Below are positions 52,813-60,505 of a stretch of DNA of 64,000 nucleotides, one piece after another (the stretch's first letter is position 1; every line of letters starts with the position of its first letter). The translations under genes and the position numbers were made by a program. The stretch lies in assembly GCF_029626035.1 (NCBI RefSeq), contig NZ_JARUBE010000003.1:1550001-1614000 (forward strand). Reading direction: 5' to 3'. The notes below the pieces were generated by a model, which saw only the letters and a list, made by a program, of their open reading frames with translations, was not told where the DNA came from and made no database searches. This DNA is from Micromonospora sp. WMMD980 (GTDB lineage: Bacteria; Actinomycetota; Actinomycetes; Mycobacteriales; Micromonosporaceae).

Positions 52813-53427
52813 ATGATCGAGGTGGAGACCGACCCGCCGGCCCGGGTGGACGGCCGGGTGGCGCGGGCCGAGCGGACCCGCGCCGCGATCGTCGAGGCGC
52901 ACCTGGCGTTGATCGACGCCGGTGACCTGCGCCCGACCGGTGAACGGATCGCCGAGCGGGCCGGGGTGTCGCTGCGCACGCTCTGGACCAACTTCAAGGA
53001 CATGGAGACGCTGTTCGCCGCCACCGGGCGTCGGGTCGGCGAGCGGCAGGCCGCCCTGCGGCGACCGGTCCCGCCGCAGCTGCCGCTGGCCGGGCGGATC
53101 GCCGCGTTCTGCGACCAGCGCGCCCGGCTGCTGGAGGTGCTGGCGCCGTCGGCCCGCGCCTCGGCGCTGCGGGAACCGTTCTCGCCGCAGTTGCGGCGCA
53201 ACCGGGAGGTGGCGATCGCCCGGGTCCGGCAGGAGATCGAGGCGGTGTTCGGCGCCGAGTTGGCACACGCCGGGCCGGGTCGGGGGCAGTTGCTGGACGC
53301 GTTGACCGTGGCGTGCACCTGGGCCGCCTGGTCGATGATGCGCGACGCCATGGGGCTCGACGTCGAGGCCGCCCGGGCGGCCATGGCCCGTACGCTCGGC
53401 GCGCTGTTCGCTTCCGGCACGCGCTGA
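52813..53427 (+). CDS. TetR-family regulator
   Basis: A 204-residue regulator. The helix-turn-helix region reads RAERTRAAIVEAHLALIDAGDLRPTGERIAERAGVSLRTLWTNFKDMETLFAATG; the C-terminal helical ligand domain is unassigned. GGGGGAG precedes the ATG. It lies between the Liv-type operon and a convergent MarR gene (10-base gap). It could repress the Liv operon through the TACAC/GTGTA dyad, but no copy of that dyad precedes its own gene. Confidence 0.88.
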   Translation: MIEVETDPPARVDGRVARAERTRAAIVEAHLALIDAGDLRPTGERIAERAGVSLRTLWTNFKDMETLFAATGRRVGERQAALRRPVPPQLPLAGRIAAFCDQRARLLEVLAPSARASALREPFSPQLRRNREVAIARVRQEIEAVFGAELAHAGPGRGQLLDALTVACTWAAWSMMRDAMGLDVEAARAAMARTLGALFASGTR

Positions 53428-53437
53428 CCCCGGCGGC

Positions 53438-53857
53438 CTACTCCTCGCGCAGCCGGCGCAGGATCCGGGTCAACTCCGCCCGGTCGCCCGGGTCGAGCGC
53501 GCCGAAGAAGCGCTCCGCCTCGGTGGCCCGGGCCTCGCGGATCGCGCTGCCCACCCGGTCGCCCTCGGCGGTCGGGGCGACCAGCGTGGCCCGCCGGTCG
53601 TCCGGGTCGGGCCGCCGCTCGACCAGCCCTCGCTCCTGGAGGCCGTCGACCACCTCGGTGGCCGAGCGGGGGGCGATGCGCAGGTGCTCGGCGAGCGCCC
53701 CGGGTCGCAGCGCGCCGTGCCGCATCAGCACGCCGAGCGCCCGCGCCTGCCCGGGGCTGATCTCCCACGGCTCCAGCGCGCCTTTGGTCTGGTGGCGCAG
53801 CCGCCGGGCCACCGCCCAGAACGTCTCGGCCAGGCCCTCCTCGTCGCTGCCGGTCAC
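53438..53857 (-). CDS. MarR-family regulator
   Basis: A 139-residue winged-helix regulator: SPGQARALGVLMRHGALRPGALAEHLRIAPRSATEVVDGLQERGLVERRPDPDDRRATLVAPTAEG is the conserved DNA-binding core. GTG start. It is divergent from an ABC exporter gene; overlapping palindromes lie between them (53889-53909). The common arrangement is MarR repressing the exporter until an inhibitor binds. The exporter frame is broken, so the circuit may be crippled. Confidence 0.9.
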   Translation of the reverse strand: MTGSDEEGLAETFWAVARRLRHQTKGALEPWEISPGQARALGVLMRHGALRPGALAEHLRIAPRSATEVVDGLQERGLVERRPDPDDRRATLVAPTAEGDRVGSAIREARATEAERFFGALDPGDRAELTRILRRLREE

Positions 53858-53888
53858 GGGAATACGGTAGCAGCATCTCCTGTTGTTT

Positions 53889-53909
53889 CCTCATGATGAG
53901 GTAACCTCA
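53889..53909. promoter_or_regulatory. Two overlapping palindromes, probable MarR operator
   Basis: CCTCAT-G-ATGAGG (53889-53901) and TGAGGT-A-ACCTCA (53897-53909) are both perfect 6-bp-arm dyads with one central base and share five bases. They lie midway between the divergent marR-type and ABC exporter genes. The offset of 8 bases suits two dimers on neighbouring faces. Confidence 0.65.
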
Positions 53910-53937
53910 GCATTATTCCCGGACAGAGGAGAACCCC

Positions 53938-55729
53938 TTGGCACCCACCCCCGACGGCCGCGGAGCCGGCCGAACCGTGTCCGCCGCCGAGAAGGCCCAG
54001 GCCCGCGACGTGTCGCTACGCCGCATCGGCGGCCTCTTCACCGCCCACCGCGGCCCGCTCGCCGCCGTGGTGGCGATCATCGTGGCGTCCTCGATCATCG
54101 CGATGGCCTCGCCGTTCCTGCTGCGTACCGTCATCGACCGGGCCCTGCCCGAGCGCGACCTGACGCTGCTGGCCTGGCTGGTCGCGGCGATGGTCGCGGT
54201 CGCCGCCGTGACCGCCGTGCTCGGCGTCGTCCAGACCTGGATCTCCACCCGGGTCGGCCAGGAGGTCATGCACCGGCTGCGCACCGACGTCTTCGCCCAC
54301 CTCCAACGCCAGTCGATCGGCTTCTTCGTGCGCACCCGCACCGGTGAGGTGCAGTCGCGCATCACCAACGACATCGGCGGCATGCAGTCGGTGGTCACCT
54401 CCACCGCCACCTCGATCGCCGCCAACCTCACCACCGTCGTCGCCACCACCGTCGCCATGCTGGCGCTGAGCTGGCGACTCACGCTCGTCTCGCTGGTCGT
54501 GCTGCCGCCCGCGCTCTGGCTCACCCGCCGGGTCGCCCGGCTGCGCCGGGAGATCACCGCGCGCCGCCAGCGGGAACTGGCCGACCTCACCGTCACCATC
54601 GAGGAGGGGCTGTCGGTCAGCGGCGTCCGGCTGGCCAAGACGCTCGGCACCGGCACGGCCCTGGTCGACCGGTTCACCGCCTCCTCGGCCCGCCTGGTCG
54701 ACCTGGAGCTGCGCTCCGAGCTGGCCGGCCGCTGGCGGATGGCCGCCATGACCGTCGTCTTCGCCGCCATCCCCGCGGTGATCTACCTGGGCGCCGGCCT
54801 GCCCGGCACCGCCGGCACGCTCACCATCGGCACGCTGGTCGCGTTCACCGCGTTGCAGGGCAACCTGTTCCGCCCGCTGATGGGCCTGCTCAACGTCGGC
54901 GTCACGCTGACCGCCTCGCTGGCGCTGTTCGCCCGCATCTTCGAATACCTCGACCTGCCGGTGGAGGTCGCCGAGCCGGCCCCGCCCGGCGTCGCTCGAC
55001 CCGGCCACGGTCCGCGGCCACCTGCGCGTCGAGGACGTGACCTTCAGCTACCCGGGCAGCGACACCGCCGCGCTGGCCGGCGTCAGCCTGGACGTCCCGG
55101 CCGGCACCAGCCTGGCCCTGGTGGGCGAGACCGGCTCCGGCAAGAGCACGCTCGCCGCCCTGATCAGCCGGCTGCACGACCCGGACGCCGGCCGGATCAC
55201 CATCGACGGCGTCGACCTGCGCGACCTGCGCCTGGCCGACCTGGCCGCCGTGGTGGGCGTGGTCAGCCAGGAGACCTACCTGCTGCACGCCACCGTGCGG
55301 GAGAACCTCCGCTACGCCCGCCCGGACGCCACCGACGCCGACCTCGAGGCCGCCGCGCGCGCCGCCCGGATCCACGACCTGATCGCCGCGCTGCCCGACG
55401 GGTACGACACCATGGTCGGCTCCCGCGGCCACCGCTTCTCCGGCGGCGAGCAGCAGCGCCTGGCGATCGCCCGGACGCTGCTGCGCGACCCGCGGATCCT
55501 GGTCCTCGACGAGGCGACCAGCGCGCTGGACACCGAGACCGAGCGCGCCGTGCAGCGGGCCCTGGACGAGCTGGCCCGCGGCCGTACCGTGGTGACGATC
55601 GCGCACCGCCTCTCCACGGTCCGCGACGCCGACCGCATCGCCGTCCTGGACCACGGCCGCATCATCGAGTCCGGCACCCACCACACCCTCCTGAACCACC
55701 AGGGCCGTTACGCCACCCTGCTCGGCTGA
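53938..55729 (+). pseudogene. MsbA-type ABC exporter gene with a one-base frameshift
   Basis: The TTG at 53938 (GGAG upstream) starts a transmembrane domain with six helices to about residue 345 (FEYLDLPVEVAEPAPP). Near 54986-54991, in a CCCGCCCGG run, one extra base shifts the frame. The ATPase part continues in the other frame (ASLDPATVRGHLRVEDVTFSYPGSD onward): Walker A VGETGSGKSTL, signature FSGGEQQRL, Walker B ILVLDEATSAL, H-loop TIAHRL. Without the extra base it would be about 596 residues. It is either a real inactivating mutation or a sequencing error; all motifs are otherwise intact. Confidence 0.85.
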
Positions 55730-55810
55730 CCCCCGCCCCCGTGCACTTGCTGCCCCGGCATATCCCGCGGAACTCGACATTCGAGGGGGCCCGAGGGTGT
55801 CGAGGGGGGA

Positions 55811-56641
55811 TCAAGGTGCCGAGGGCGGGGTGGGGTGGTCGGGGGGCGGGGGGCGCGGGGCGGGTGGGGGTAGCAGCGGCTCCAGCGGGGTGAACGTCTC
55901 CACCGGGGCGCCGGGGCGTGGTCCACGGCGGGTGCTCGCCGGGCGCTCGGTCGCCCGGGGCGGCCGGTCCGGGGCCACCGGGTCGGGTCGGGTGGGCTCG
56001 GGCGGCGTGGCACGGTCGCGCTCGTGCGCATACTCGGCGCGGCGGCGGGCCAGGTCACGCTCGCACTCCAGCGCGATGCGCTGCTCCCAGTACGGCTGGA
56101 GCAGCCGGCGGACCCGCTCGTCCAGGTGCACCGTCACGTCCGGCTCGCACGCGAACGTCACCTCCCCGCGCGCGTACGTCCAGGGCGGCGGGTCGTCGGC
56201 GGCCAGTGCCGCGGTCAGCGCGGTGAGCAGCTCACGCGGGCGGTGTGGCGGCACCTCGACCGCGCAGCGCCGCGCCAGGCGGTGCAGGCGCTGCGTCGCC
56301 TGCGGCTGGAAGTAGTCGACGTACCAGCCGAACAGCTCCGGCCGGGCGGTGTCGGACGACCAGGTGAACGTGGCGCGCACCAGGAAGACGTAGACCTGCC
56401 CCTGCGCCGGCACGGTCAGCGGCGCCGGGAACCGCCGGTCGACAGTGGTCACCGGCGTCGCCGGCTCCTCGGTCCACCACAGTTGCCGCAACGTCGGCTG
56501 CGCGCCGGCCCAGAACCTCCGGGTACGCGAGCGTGCCGCGCCGCCGAGCGTCCGGGCCCGGGCGGCCCAGCGGCCCCGCCACCCGTCGACCGGCGCGCCG
56601 GGTGTCGGCCGTGCGCCGGAGCTCTCCGGCTCTCCGCTCAT
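55811..56641 (-). CDS. Uncharacterised protein with proline-rich C-terminus
   Basis: A 276-residue soluble protein of unknown function. Residues 65-200 look globular (QVYVFLVRATFTW, ELFGWYVDYFQPQATQRLHRLARRCA, VTFACEPDVTVHLDERVRRLLQPYWEQRIALECERDLARRRAEY), ending in a charged coiled-coil-like helix. The last 70 residues are Pro/Arg/Thr-rich and low-complexity. AGAGGGG precedes the ATG. It may be lineage-specific to Micromonosporaceae; I cannot assign it. Confidence 0.55.
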   Translation of the reverse strand: MSGEPESSGARPTPGAPVDGWRGRWAARARTLGGAARSRTRRFWAGAQPTLRQLWWTEEPATPVTTVDRRFPAPLTVPAQGQVYVFLVRATFTWSSDTARPELFGWYVDYFQPQATQRLHRLARRCAVEVPPHRPRELLTALTAALAADDPPPWTYARGEVTFACEPDVTVHLDERVRRLLQPYWEQRIALECERDLARRRAEYAHERDRATPPEPTRPDPVAPDRPPRATERPASTRRGPRPGAPVETFTPLEPLLPPPAPRPPPPDHPTPPSAP

Positions 56642-56764
56642 CGCACCCCTCTTCTCCGCGGCCGGCAGCCGTCCGCCCGGGAGCCGGGGTCGGCGGCTGC
56701 CGGGCGGGCGAGGGGTGTACGGATCGACGCGCGCGGCGATCCGCGATCCAAACTAACAACTGAC

Positions 56765-56780
56765 GCCGGCCGCGGCCGGC
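56765..56780. repeat. 16-bp perfect GC palindrome
   Basis: GCCGGCCGCGGCCGGC lies in the 400-base gap between two divergent uncharacterised genes (56642-57041). It has no loop as DNA hairpin bases at the centre, so it may simply be a chance GC palindrome or part of a promoter region. Nothing else is recognisable at 56642-56845. Confidence 0.35.
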
Positions 56781-56871
56781 AGCCGCGCGGACGTGCGCCC
56801 CGACACGTGACCGGCCGTTCGGAGGACGGGTCGGCTAGTCCTATCGACGGGACGGAAGGCCGAGAGTCTGT

Positions 56872-57020
56872 TACCGTGCTCATGCGGTCGGTCCCGTTGA
56901 CGGGACCGACCGTCCAGACAGAACGTTGATCTCAGGGTGATGTCTTGATTCCGCTAGGTGGTGCTTCGTAGCGTGAGGCTCCGCAATCCTTCCGGCGGTG
57001 GGGGCGCCGCCGGAAGGATT
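56872..57020 (+). ncRNA. Candidate structured RNA or 5' leader with two strong hairpins
   Basis: TACCGT at 56872-56877 fits the actinobacterial -10 pattern, with a weak GGGACG -35 at 56849. About eight bases later comes a perfect 12-bp stem CGGTCGGTCCCG / CGGGACCGACCG with loop TTGA (56885-56912). After 72 mostly unstructured bases follows a perfect 14-bp stem AATCCTTCCGGCGG / CCGCCGGAAGGATT with loop TGGGGGCG (56985-57020). The next gene starts 21 bases on. It may be a small RNA ending in its terminator, or an attenuator leader. It does not match a riboswitch or the 6C RNA that I know. Confidence 0.45.
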
Positions 57021-57041
57021 CGCCGTCACTGTGGGGTGTGC

Positions 57042-57680
57042 ATGCTGATCGCCGGATCCGTACCGGTCGCGAGCGTCATGGCGGAACTCGGCGCCGAGCG
57101 GTCCCTGTTCCACTCCGAGGCCGACTTCCAGCACGCGTTCGCCTGGACGGTGCGCCAACTCGACGGTGCCCTCCGGGTCCGCCTCGCGGTGCGGCAGGAG
57201 CAGAACGAACACCTGGACCTGCTCTGCCACGGCCCGGACGGCCGGACGGCGGTCGAACTGACCTACGTCACCATCCGCTGGAACGGCGCCGATCCGCACA
57301 CCGGCGAGGAGTACGCCCTGCGCAGCCACACCGCCGCGGAGATCGTGCGCAACCGGTTCGTCGCCGACGTCGAACGGCTGGAGCACCTCTGCCGCCCCGG
57401 CCCGGCCGACACGACCGGCCTCGCCCTCCTGCTCACCAACGACCACGCGCTGTGGCGGGCGCCCGCCGCCGACCAGCCCACCCGGGACCGCGAGTTCCGG
57501 CTCCACCACGGCCGGCGGCTCACCGGCGCCCTCAGGTGGGGCGTCGACGGGCGCTACTTCCCGCCCAACGAGCGCCACCTGAGCGGCGACTACCGGCTCG
57601 ACTGGCAGGACTTCACCCAGCTGCCGGCGCGCCACGGCCAGTTCCGCTGGCTCGCCGTACCGGTCGCGGGGCGGGACTGA
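57042..57680 (+). CDS. Uncharacterised protein, possibly a PD-(D/E)XK-like nuclease fold
   Basis: A 212-residue protein. The segment FHSEADFQHAFAWTVRQL, then NEHLDLLCHGPDGRTAVELTY, has the spacing of a PD-(D/E)XK core (Asp, then Glu-x-x), but the usual Lys is Thr. FRLHHGRRLTGALRWG and GDYRLDWQDF later on are family-like repeats I have seen in actinobacterial hypothetical proteins. The ATG at 57042 with GTGGGG upstream is chosen; an ATG at 57078 is also possible. It probably forms an operon with the next gene (4-base gap). Function open. Confidence 0.55.
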   Translation: MLIAGSVPVASVMAELGAERSLFHSEADFQHAFAWTVRQLDGALRVRLAVRQEQNEHLDLLCHGPDGRTAVELTYVTIRWNGADPHTGEEYALRSHTAAEIVRNRFVADVERLEHLCRPGPADTTGLALLLTNDHALWRAPAADQPTRDREFRLHHGRRLTGALRWGVDGRYFPPNERHLSGDYRLDWQDFTQLPARHGQFRWLAVPVAGRD

Positions 57681-57684
57681 CCGC

Positions 57685-58230
57685 ATGGGCGTCGAGGCTC
57701 GCCGGGCCGCCGGCCGCACCGTCGAATTCCTCAGGTCGCTGGCCCAGCGGCGGTACGACCGGGTCTGGACCCCCGACTTCCTGCGTCGCGCGCCCGACGT
57801 GCAGGGCTTCGCCGTCTTCCACCGTGGCGGTCTGGCGCTGGTCCACGTGACGAGCACCCCCGGCGACCCGACCCGCTGCCTCGTCCGGGCGGCCTGCGCG
57901 GCCGGCGCGGACGTGACGGACGTCGCCGAGGCGACGGTCTGGGCGGACATCAGGAACCAGTTGACCGACGCCGGTCGCTACCGCTGCGTCGTCACGGCCG
58001 ACCGGCACGCCTGCCACGTGGTGTTCACCCGGGACGTCCGCACGCCGCCGATGGCGGACCCGACCGCGCCCGACGCGGTGGTGACGCTCGACCTGCTCGA
58101 CGGCGCGCTGGCGACCTGCGTGCACAACGCCACCGCCGACTTCCGCGACCTGTCCGCCTACCTCGCGGCCCGGCCGTTGGAGGCGACCGAGGCGGACGTG
58201 CGGACCCTGTTCGACTGCGCCTGGGGCTGA
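57685..58230 (+). CDS. Uncharacterised protein
   Basis: A 181-residue soluble protein of unknown function, starting 4 bases after the previous gene and so probably co-translated with it. The middle shows an alpha/beta pattern (VQGFAVFHRGGLALVHVTS, RCLVRAACAAGADVTDVAEATVWADIRNQL, HACHVVFTRDV) without known motifs. Its 3' end overlaps the convergent gene at 58158-58481 by 73 bases, unusually long. Confidence 0.5.
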   Translation: MGVEARRAAGRTVEFLRSLAQRRYDRVWTPDFLRRAPDVQGFAVFHRGGLALVHVTSTPGDPTRCLVRAACAAGADVTDVAEATVWADIRNQLTDAGRYRCVVTADRHACHVVFTRDVRTPPMADPTAPDAVVTLDLLDGALATCVHNATADFRDLSAYLAARPLEATEADVRTLFDCAWG

Positions 58231-58481
58231 GCCACCCGGCCCGTCCGGCGGGGCGGCACCGGCTCCTCGGCCGGCCGCAGCCCGGTGAGCTGGACGAAGA
58301 TCTCGCGCTTCGCGGTGGCGACGCCACGCTGGCCCAGGACGTAACCGGTCAGCCAGGTCCAACCGGTGTACGTCAGTTCGGGACCCACCGCCACGACCCG
58401 GAACGTCAGCGCGCGGTCGCCGCCGAACTGCACCGAGGCACGGCCGTCGACACGCAGCAGGTCACCCGGTCGTGGCCGCAC
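58158..58481 (-). CDS. Small uncharacterised protein downstream of the DivIVA-like gene
   Basis: A 107-residue protein. The first 70 residues look like a compact beta-rich domain (RPRPGDLLRVDGRASVQFGGDRALTFRVVAVGPELTYTGWTWLTGYVL then REIFVQLTGLR). The last 35 residues are polar and likely disordered; this part overlaps the convergent gene. GTG at 58481 starts two bases after the DivIVA-like stop, so the two are probably co-translated. Function unknown. Confidence 0.5.
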   Translation of the reverse strand: MRPRPGDLLRVDGRASVQFGGDRALTFRVVAVGPELTYTGWTWLTGYVLGQRGVATAKREIFVQLTGLRPAEEPVPPRRTGRVAQPQAQSNRVRTSASVASNGRAAR

Positions 58482-58483
58482 CG

Positions 58484-58762
58484 CTACCAGTGGCCCTCGT
58501 TCGATGGACGGCACTCGCGGGCGTGCATCGCCTGCCAGTCGCGCAGTGCCCGCTTGAGCCGCTCGTTCCCCACGGTCAGCCGGCGGATTTGCCGGTGCAG
58601 GTCGGTCAGCTCGTCGGCGACCTCGGTCTGGAACGCGCGTACCTGAGCGCCGTCGACGCCCCGGCGGCGCGGGTCGAACGCGCGGGTGCGGGCCTCGTGC
58701 GGGGTGAGTCGGGCCGGCAGGCCGGTGCCGTAGGGCTGGCCGGAGCGGTACACCTCGGTCAC
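58484..58762 (-). CDS. DivIVA-like coiled-coil protein
   Basis: A 92-residue protein. GLPARLTPHEARTRAFDPRRRGVDGAQVRAFQTEVADELTDLHRQIRRL matches the N-terminal DivIVA/Wag31 motif followed by a coiled coil; it is much shorter than Wag31, so it is an accessory relative. GGAAAGGACC precedes the GTG at 58762. Its promoter is at 58883-58911 and a GntR gene runs divergently. It may interact with polar or septal machinery, but short DivIVA-domain proteins have mixed roles. Confidence 0.65.
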   Translation of the reverse strand: MTEVYRSGQPYGTGLPARLTPHEARTRAFDPRRRGVDGAQVRAFQTEVADELTDLHRQIRRLTVGNERLKRALRDWQAMHARECRPSNEGHW

Positions 58763-58882
58763 GTCGGTCCTTTCCCCGGGCAGGCCAGGGTCGGAGCGGT
58801 GGGTCGGGACGGGCACACGCACCCGCCCCGACCGGGGGAAGCCTCCGATCCTTGTTGCCACGCAAGGGGAGAGGCGCTCCTC

Positions 58883-58911
58883 AACTTAGCTGCCCAAGTC
58901 ACCTGAGTCAA
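58883..58911 (-). promoter_or_regulatory. Promoter of the DivIVA-like gene
   Basis: On the minus strand TTGACT (58911-58906) and TAAGTT (58888-58883) are separated by exactly 17 bases, close to the housekeeping sigma consensus. It predicts a leader of about 110 bases before the GTG at 58762. It lies in the gap to the divergent GntR gene, which could regulate both sides. Confidence 0.55.
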
Positions 58912-58972
58912 ACAGTGAGTTGTTGCTAGGTGTCGTTGCGTGATCGAATTGGCTCGCCACGCAGGGGGAGCC

Positions 58973-59212
58973 ATGCCGATTACCGCGGACTACATCCGGA
59001 TCGCCGACGAGATCGTCGCCGACGTCAGGGCCAAGAAGCTCAAGCCGGGCGACAAGCTGCCCTCGATCTCGCAACTCGCCGCGACCCACGCGGTCAGTCC
59101 GTCGACCGTCAAGCAGGTCTACGTCCGGCTCGAAGCCCTGCGGGTGATCCGGCGGCATCAGGGCAAGGGTGTCTTCGTGAACGATCCGAAGCTCTGGATG
59201 CGCGAGCCGTAG
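58973..59212 (+). CDS. Minimal GntR-type winged-helix protein (DNA-binding domain only)
   Basis: A 79-residue protein consisting almost solely of a GntR winged helix: IADEIVADVRAKKLKPGDKLPSISQLAATHAVSPSTVKQVYVRLEALRVIRRHQGKGVFV. The effector or aminotransferase domain typical of the family is absent, as in YtrA-like or smaller proteins. GGGGGAGCC before the ATG at 58973 sets the start; a GTG at 58940 is weaker. Divergent from the DivIVA-like gene, which it may control. Confidence 0.8.
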   Translation: MPITADYIRIADEIVADVRAKKLKPGDKLPSISQLAATHAVSPSTVKQVYVRLEALRVIRRHQGKGVFVNDPKLWMREP

Positions 59213-59221
59213 GAGCCGCGG

Positions 59222-59350
59222 TCAGTCCACGAGGGCGGTCAGCCATCGATCCGTGTGGTGCTCGGTGTACTCGGCGTCCGCGCGCCACGCGTCGCCGTGC
59301 CCGGTCCGCCAATGGGTGGCCCAGGGTTCGACCCCGAGCGCGGCCTGGTC
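59222..59350 (-). pseudogene. Possible 3' fragment of an unidentified gene
   Basis: On the minus strand a short open stretch ends properly (WRADAEYTEHHTDRWLTALVD then TGA at 59222) but has no plausible start or upstream domain. It abuts the oppositely oriented dehydrogenase remnant beginning near 59364. It may be the tail of a gene removed by the same rearrangement. Weak evidence: it rests only on protein-like composition of about 40 residues. Confidence 0.25.
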
Positions 59351-59363
59351 CCGCGGGCGCTCC

Positions 59364-59645
59364 CCGCTCCAACGGCTCCGCGCGACCGTCACCGAGCGCC
59401 TCTCGCAGAGCGACGAGGACGGCGCGCTGCCCACCGTCTACGCGGACGTGCCGGGCGGAAGCTACGCCGGCCCGGCCGGCCTCCTGCAGGGACGCGGCGC
59501 CCCCACGCTGGTCGGCCGGTCGAGAACCGCCCGGGACAGCACGCTCGCCCGTCGGCTGTGGGTCCTCTCCGAGGAACTGACCGGCGTCACCTGCCCCCTG
59601 GACACGGCGCACACCCGCCCCGGCGGGCCGGCATACTGTCCCTGA
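59364..59645 (+). pseudogene. C-terminal remnant of a short-chain dehydrogenase
   Basis: The frame encodes LQRLRATVTERLSQSDEDGALPTVYADV, GGSYAGPAGLLQGRGAPTLVGRSRTARDSTLARRLWVLSEELTGV, which is the distinctive C-terminal tail of actinobacterial retinol-dehydrogenase-like SDR proteins. The Rossmann fold and active-site YxxxK part are entirely missing; the upstream sequence does not continue the family. The TGA overlaps the ATG of the next gene (TGATG). A deletion or insertion junction must lie near 59360. Confidence 0.7.
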
Positions 59646-60505
59646 TGGCCGTGGTCGTGCGTACCGAGGACGACTGTCGCCTGTGGGCCGACCGGGCCGG
59701 CGCGGGACCGCCGCTGGTGTTCTGCCACGGCGGCCCGGGCCTCTGGGACCACCTCGAACCGGTCGCCCGGCTGCTCGAAGCCGACGCCCGCACCGTCCGG
59801 TGGGACCAGCGCGGCTGTGGTCGCTCGCAGCGGCGCGGGCCGTACACGATCGCGCGCTTCGTGGCCGACCTGAACGCGGTCCGCGAGCAACTCGGCGGCC
59901 CCCGGGTGGCGCTGCTGGGGCACTCGTGGGGCGCGCACCTGGCGCTGCGGTACGCCCTCGACCACCCGGACCGGGTCAGCCACCTGATCTACGTCTCCGG
60001 CACCGGAATCGACCCCGACCGCGGCTGGCACCCGCACTACGAGCGGAACTTGCGGCGGCGGCTCGGCGCGCACCGCGGCCGGTGGGAGGCGCTCGGCGCC
60101 CGCGACCGCACGCCCGCCGAGGAACGCGAGTGGGCGGTGCTGCAGTGGTCGGCCGACTTCGCCGACCCCGACACCGCCCTGCGGCACGCCGAAGCCACGG
60201 CCACGCCCTGGCGGGGCGTCAACCGGGAGTGCAACCGGGCCGTCAACGCCGAGGTGAAGCGGGAGTTGCGGGAGTCCGACCTCGCAGCGCGGTGCGAGGC
60301 GCTCGACCTGCCCGTGCTGATCGTCGACGGCGCCGAGGACATCCGCCCGCGCTGGGCTGTCGACTCGCTGCACCGGGCGTTGCCGAACTGTGCCCGGGTG
60401 AGCCTGGCCGGGGCCGCCCACCTGCCCTGGATCGAGGATCCGGAGGGCTTCCGCCACGCGGTGACCACGTTTCTGGCGGGCCACCGTCCTCAGGGGGTTC
60501 GATGA
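59645..60505 (+). CDS. Alpha/beta hydrolase, proline iminopeptidase-like
   Basis: A 286-residue serine hydrolase. The oxyanion motif LVFCHGGPGLWDHL, the nucleophile elbow LLGHSWGAHLAL (GxSxG), the acid in VLIVDGAEDIRP and the His in AGAAHLPWIEDPEGF make a full catalytic triad. The HGGPG motif and DQRGCGRSQ point to prolyl aminopeptidase or a related ester/amide hydrolase. The ATG at 59645 overlaps the stop of the upstream remnant. Its stop overlaps the next gene by 4 bases. Confidence 0.88.
   Translation: MAVVVRTEDDCRLWADRAGAGPPLVFCHGGPGLWDHLEPVARLLEADARTVRWDQRGCGRSQRRGPYTIARFVADLNAVREQLGGPRVALLGHSWGAHLALRYALDHPDRVSHLIYVSGTGIDPDRGWHPHYERNLRRRLGAHRGRWEALGARDRTPAEEREWAVLQWSADFADPDTALRHAEATATPWRGVNRECNRAVNAEVKRELRESDLAARCEALDLPVLIVDGAEDIRPRWAVDSLHRALPNCARVSLAGAAHLPWIEDPEGFRHAVTTFLAGHRPQGVR

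Noticed and set aside
56765..56780. GCCGGCCGCGGCCGGC as a terminator
   Set aside because: It has no loop and lies between divergent genes, so a terminator role makes no sense; listed only as a palindrome.
56985..57020. A 6C RNA on the minus strand (C-rich hairpin loop)
   Set aside because: One loop has a C run, but the second hairpin loop reads TCAA and the spacing does not match the two C-loop structure of 6C RNA.
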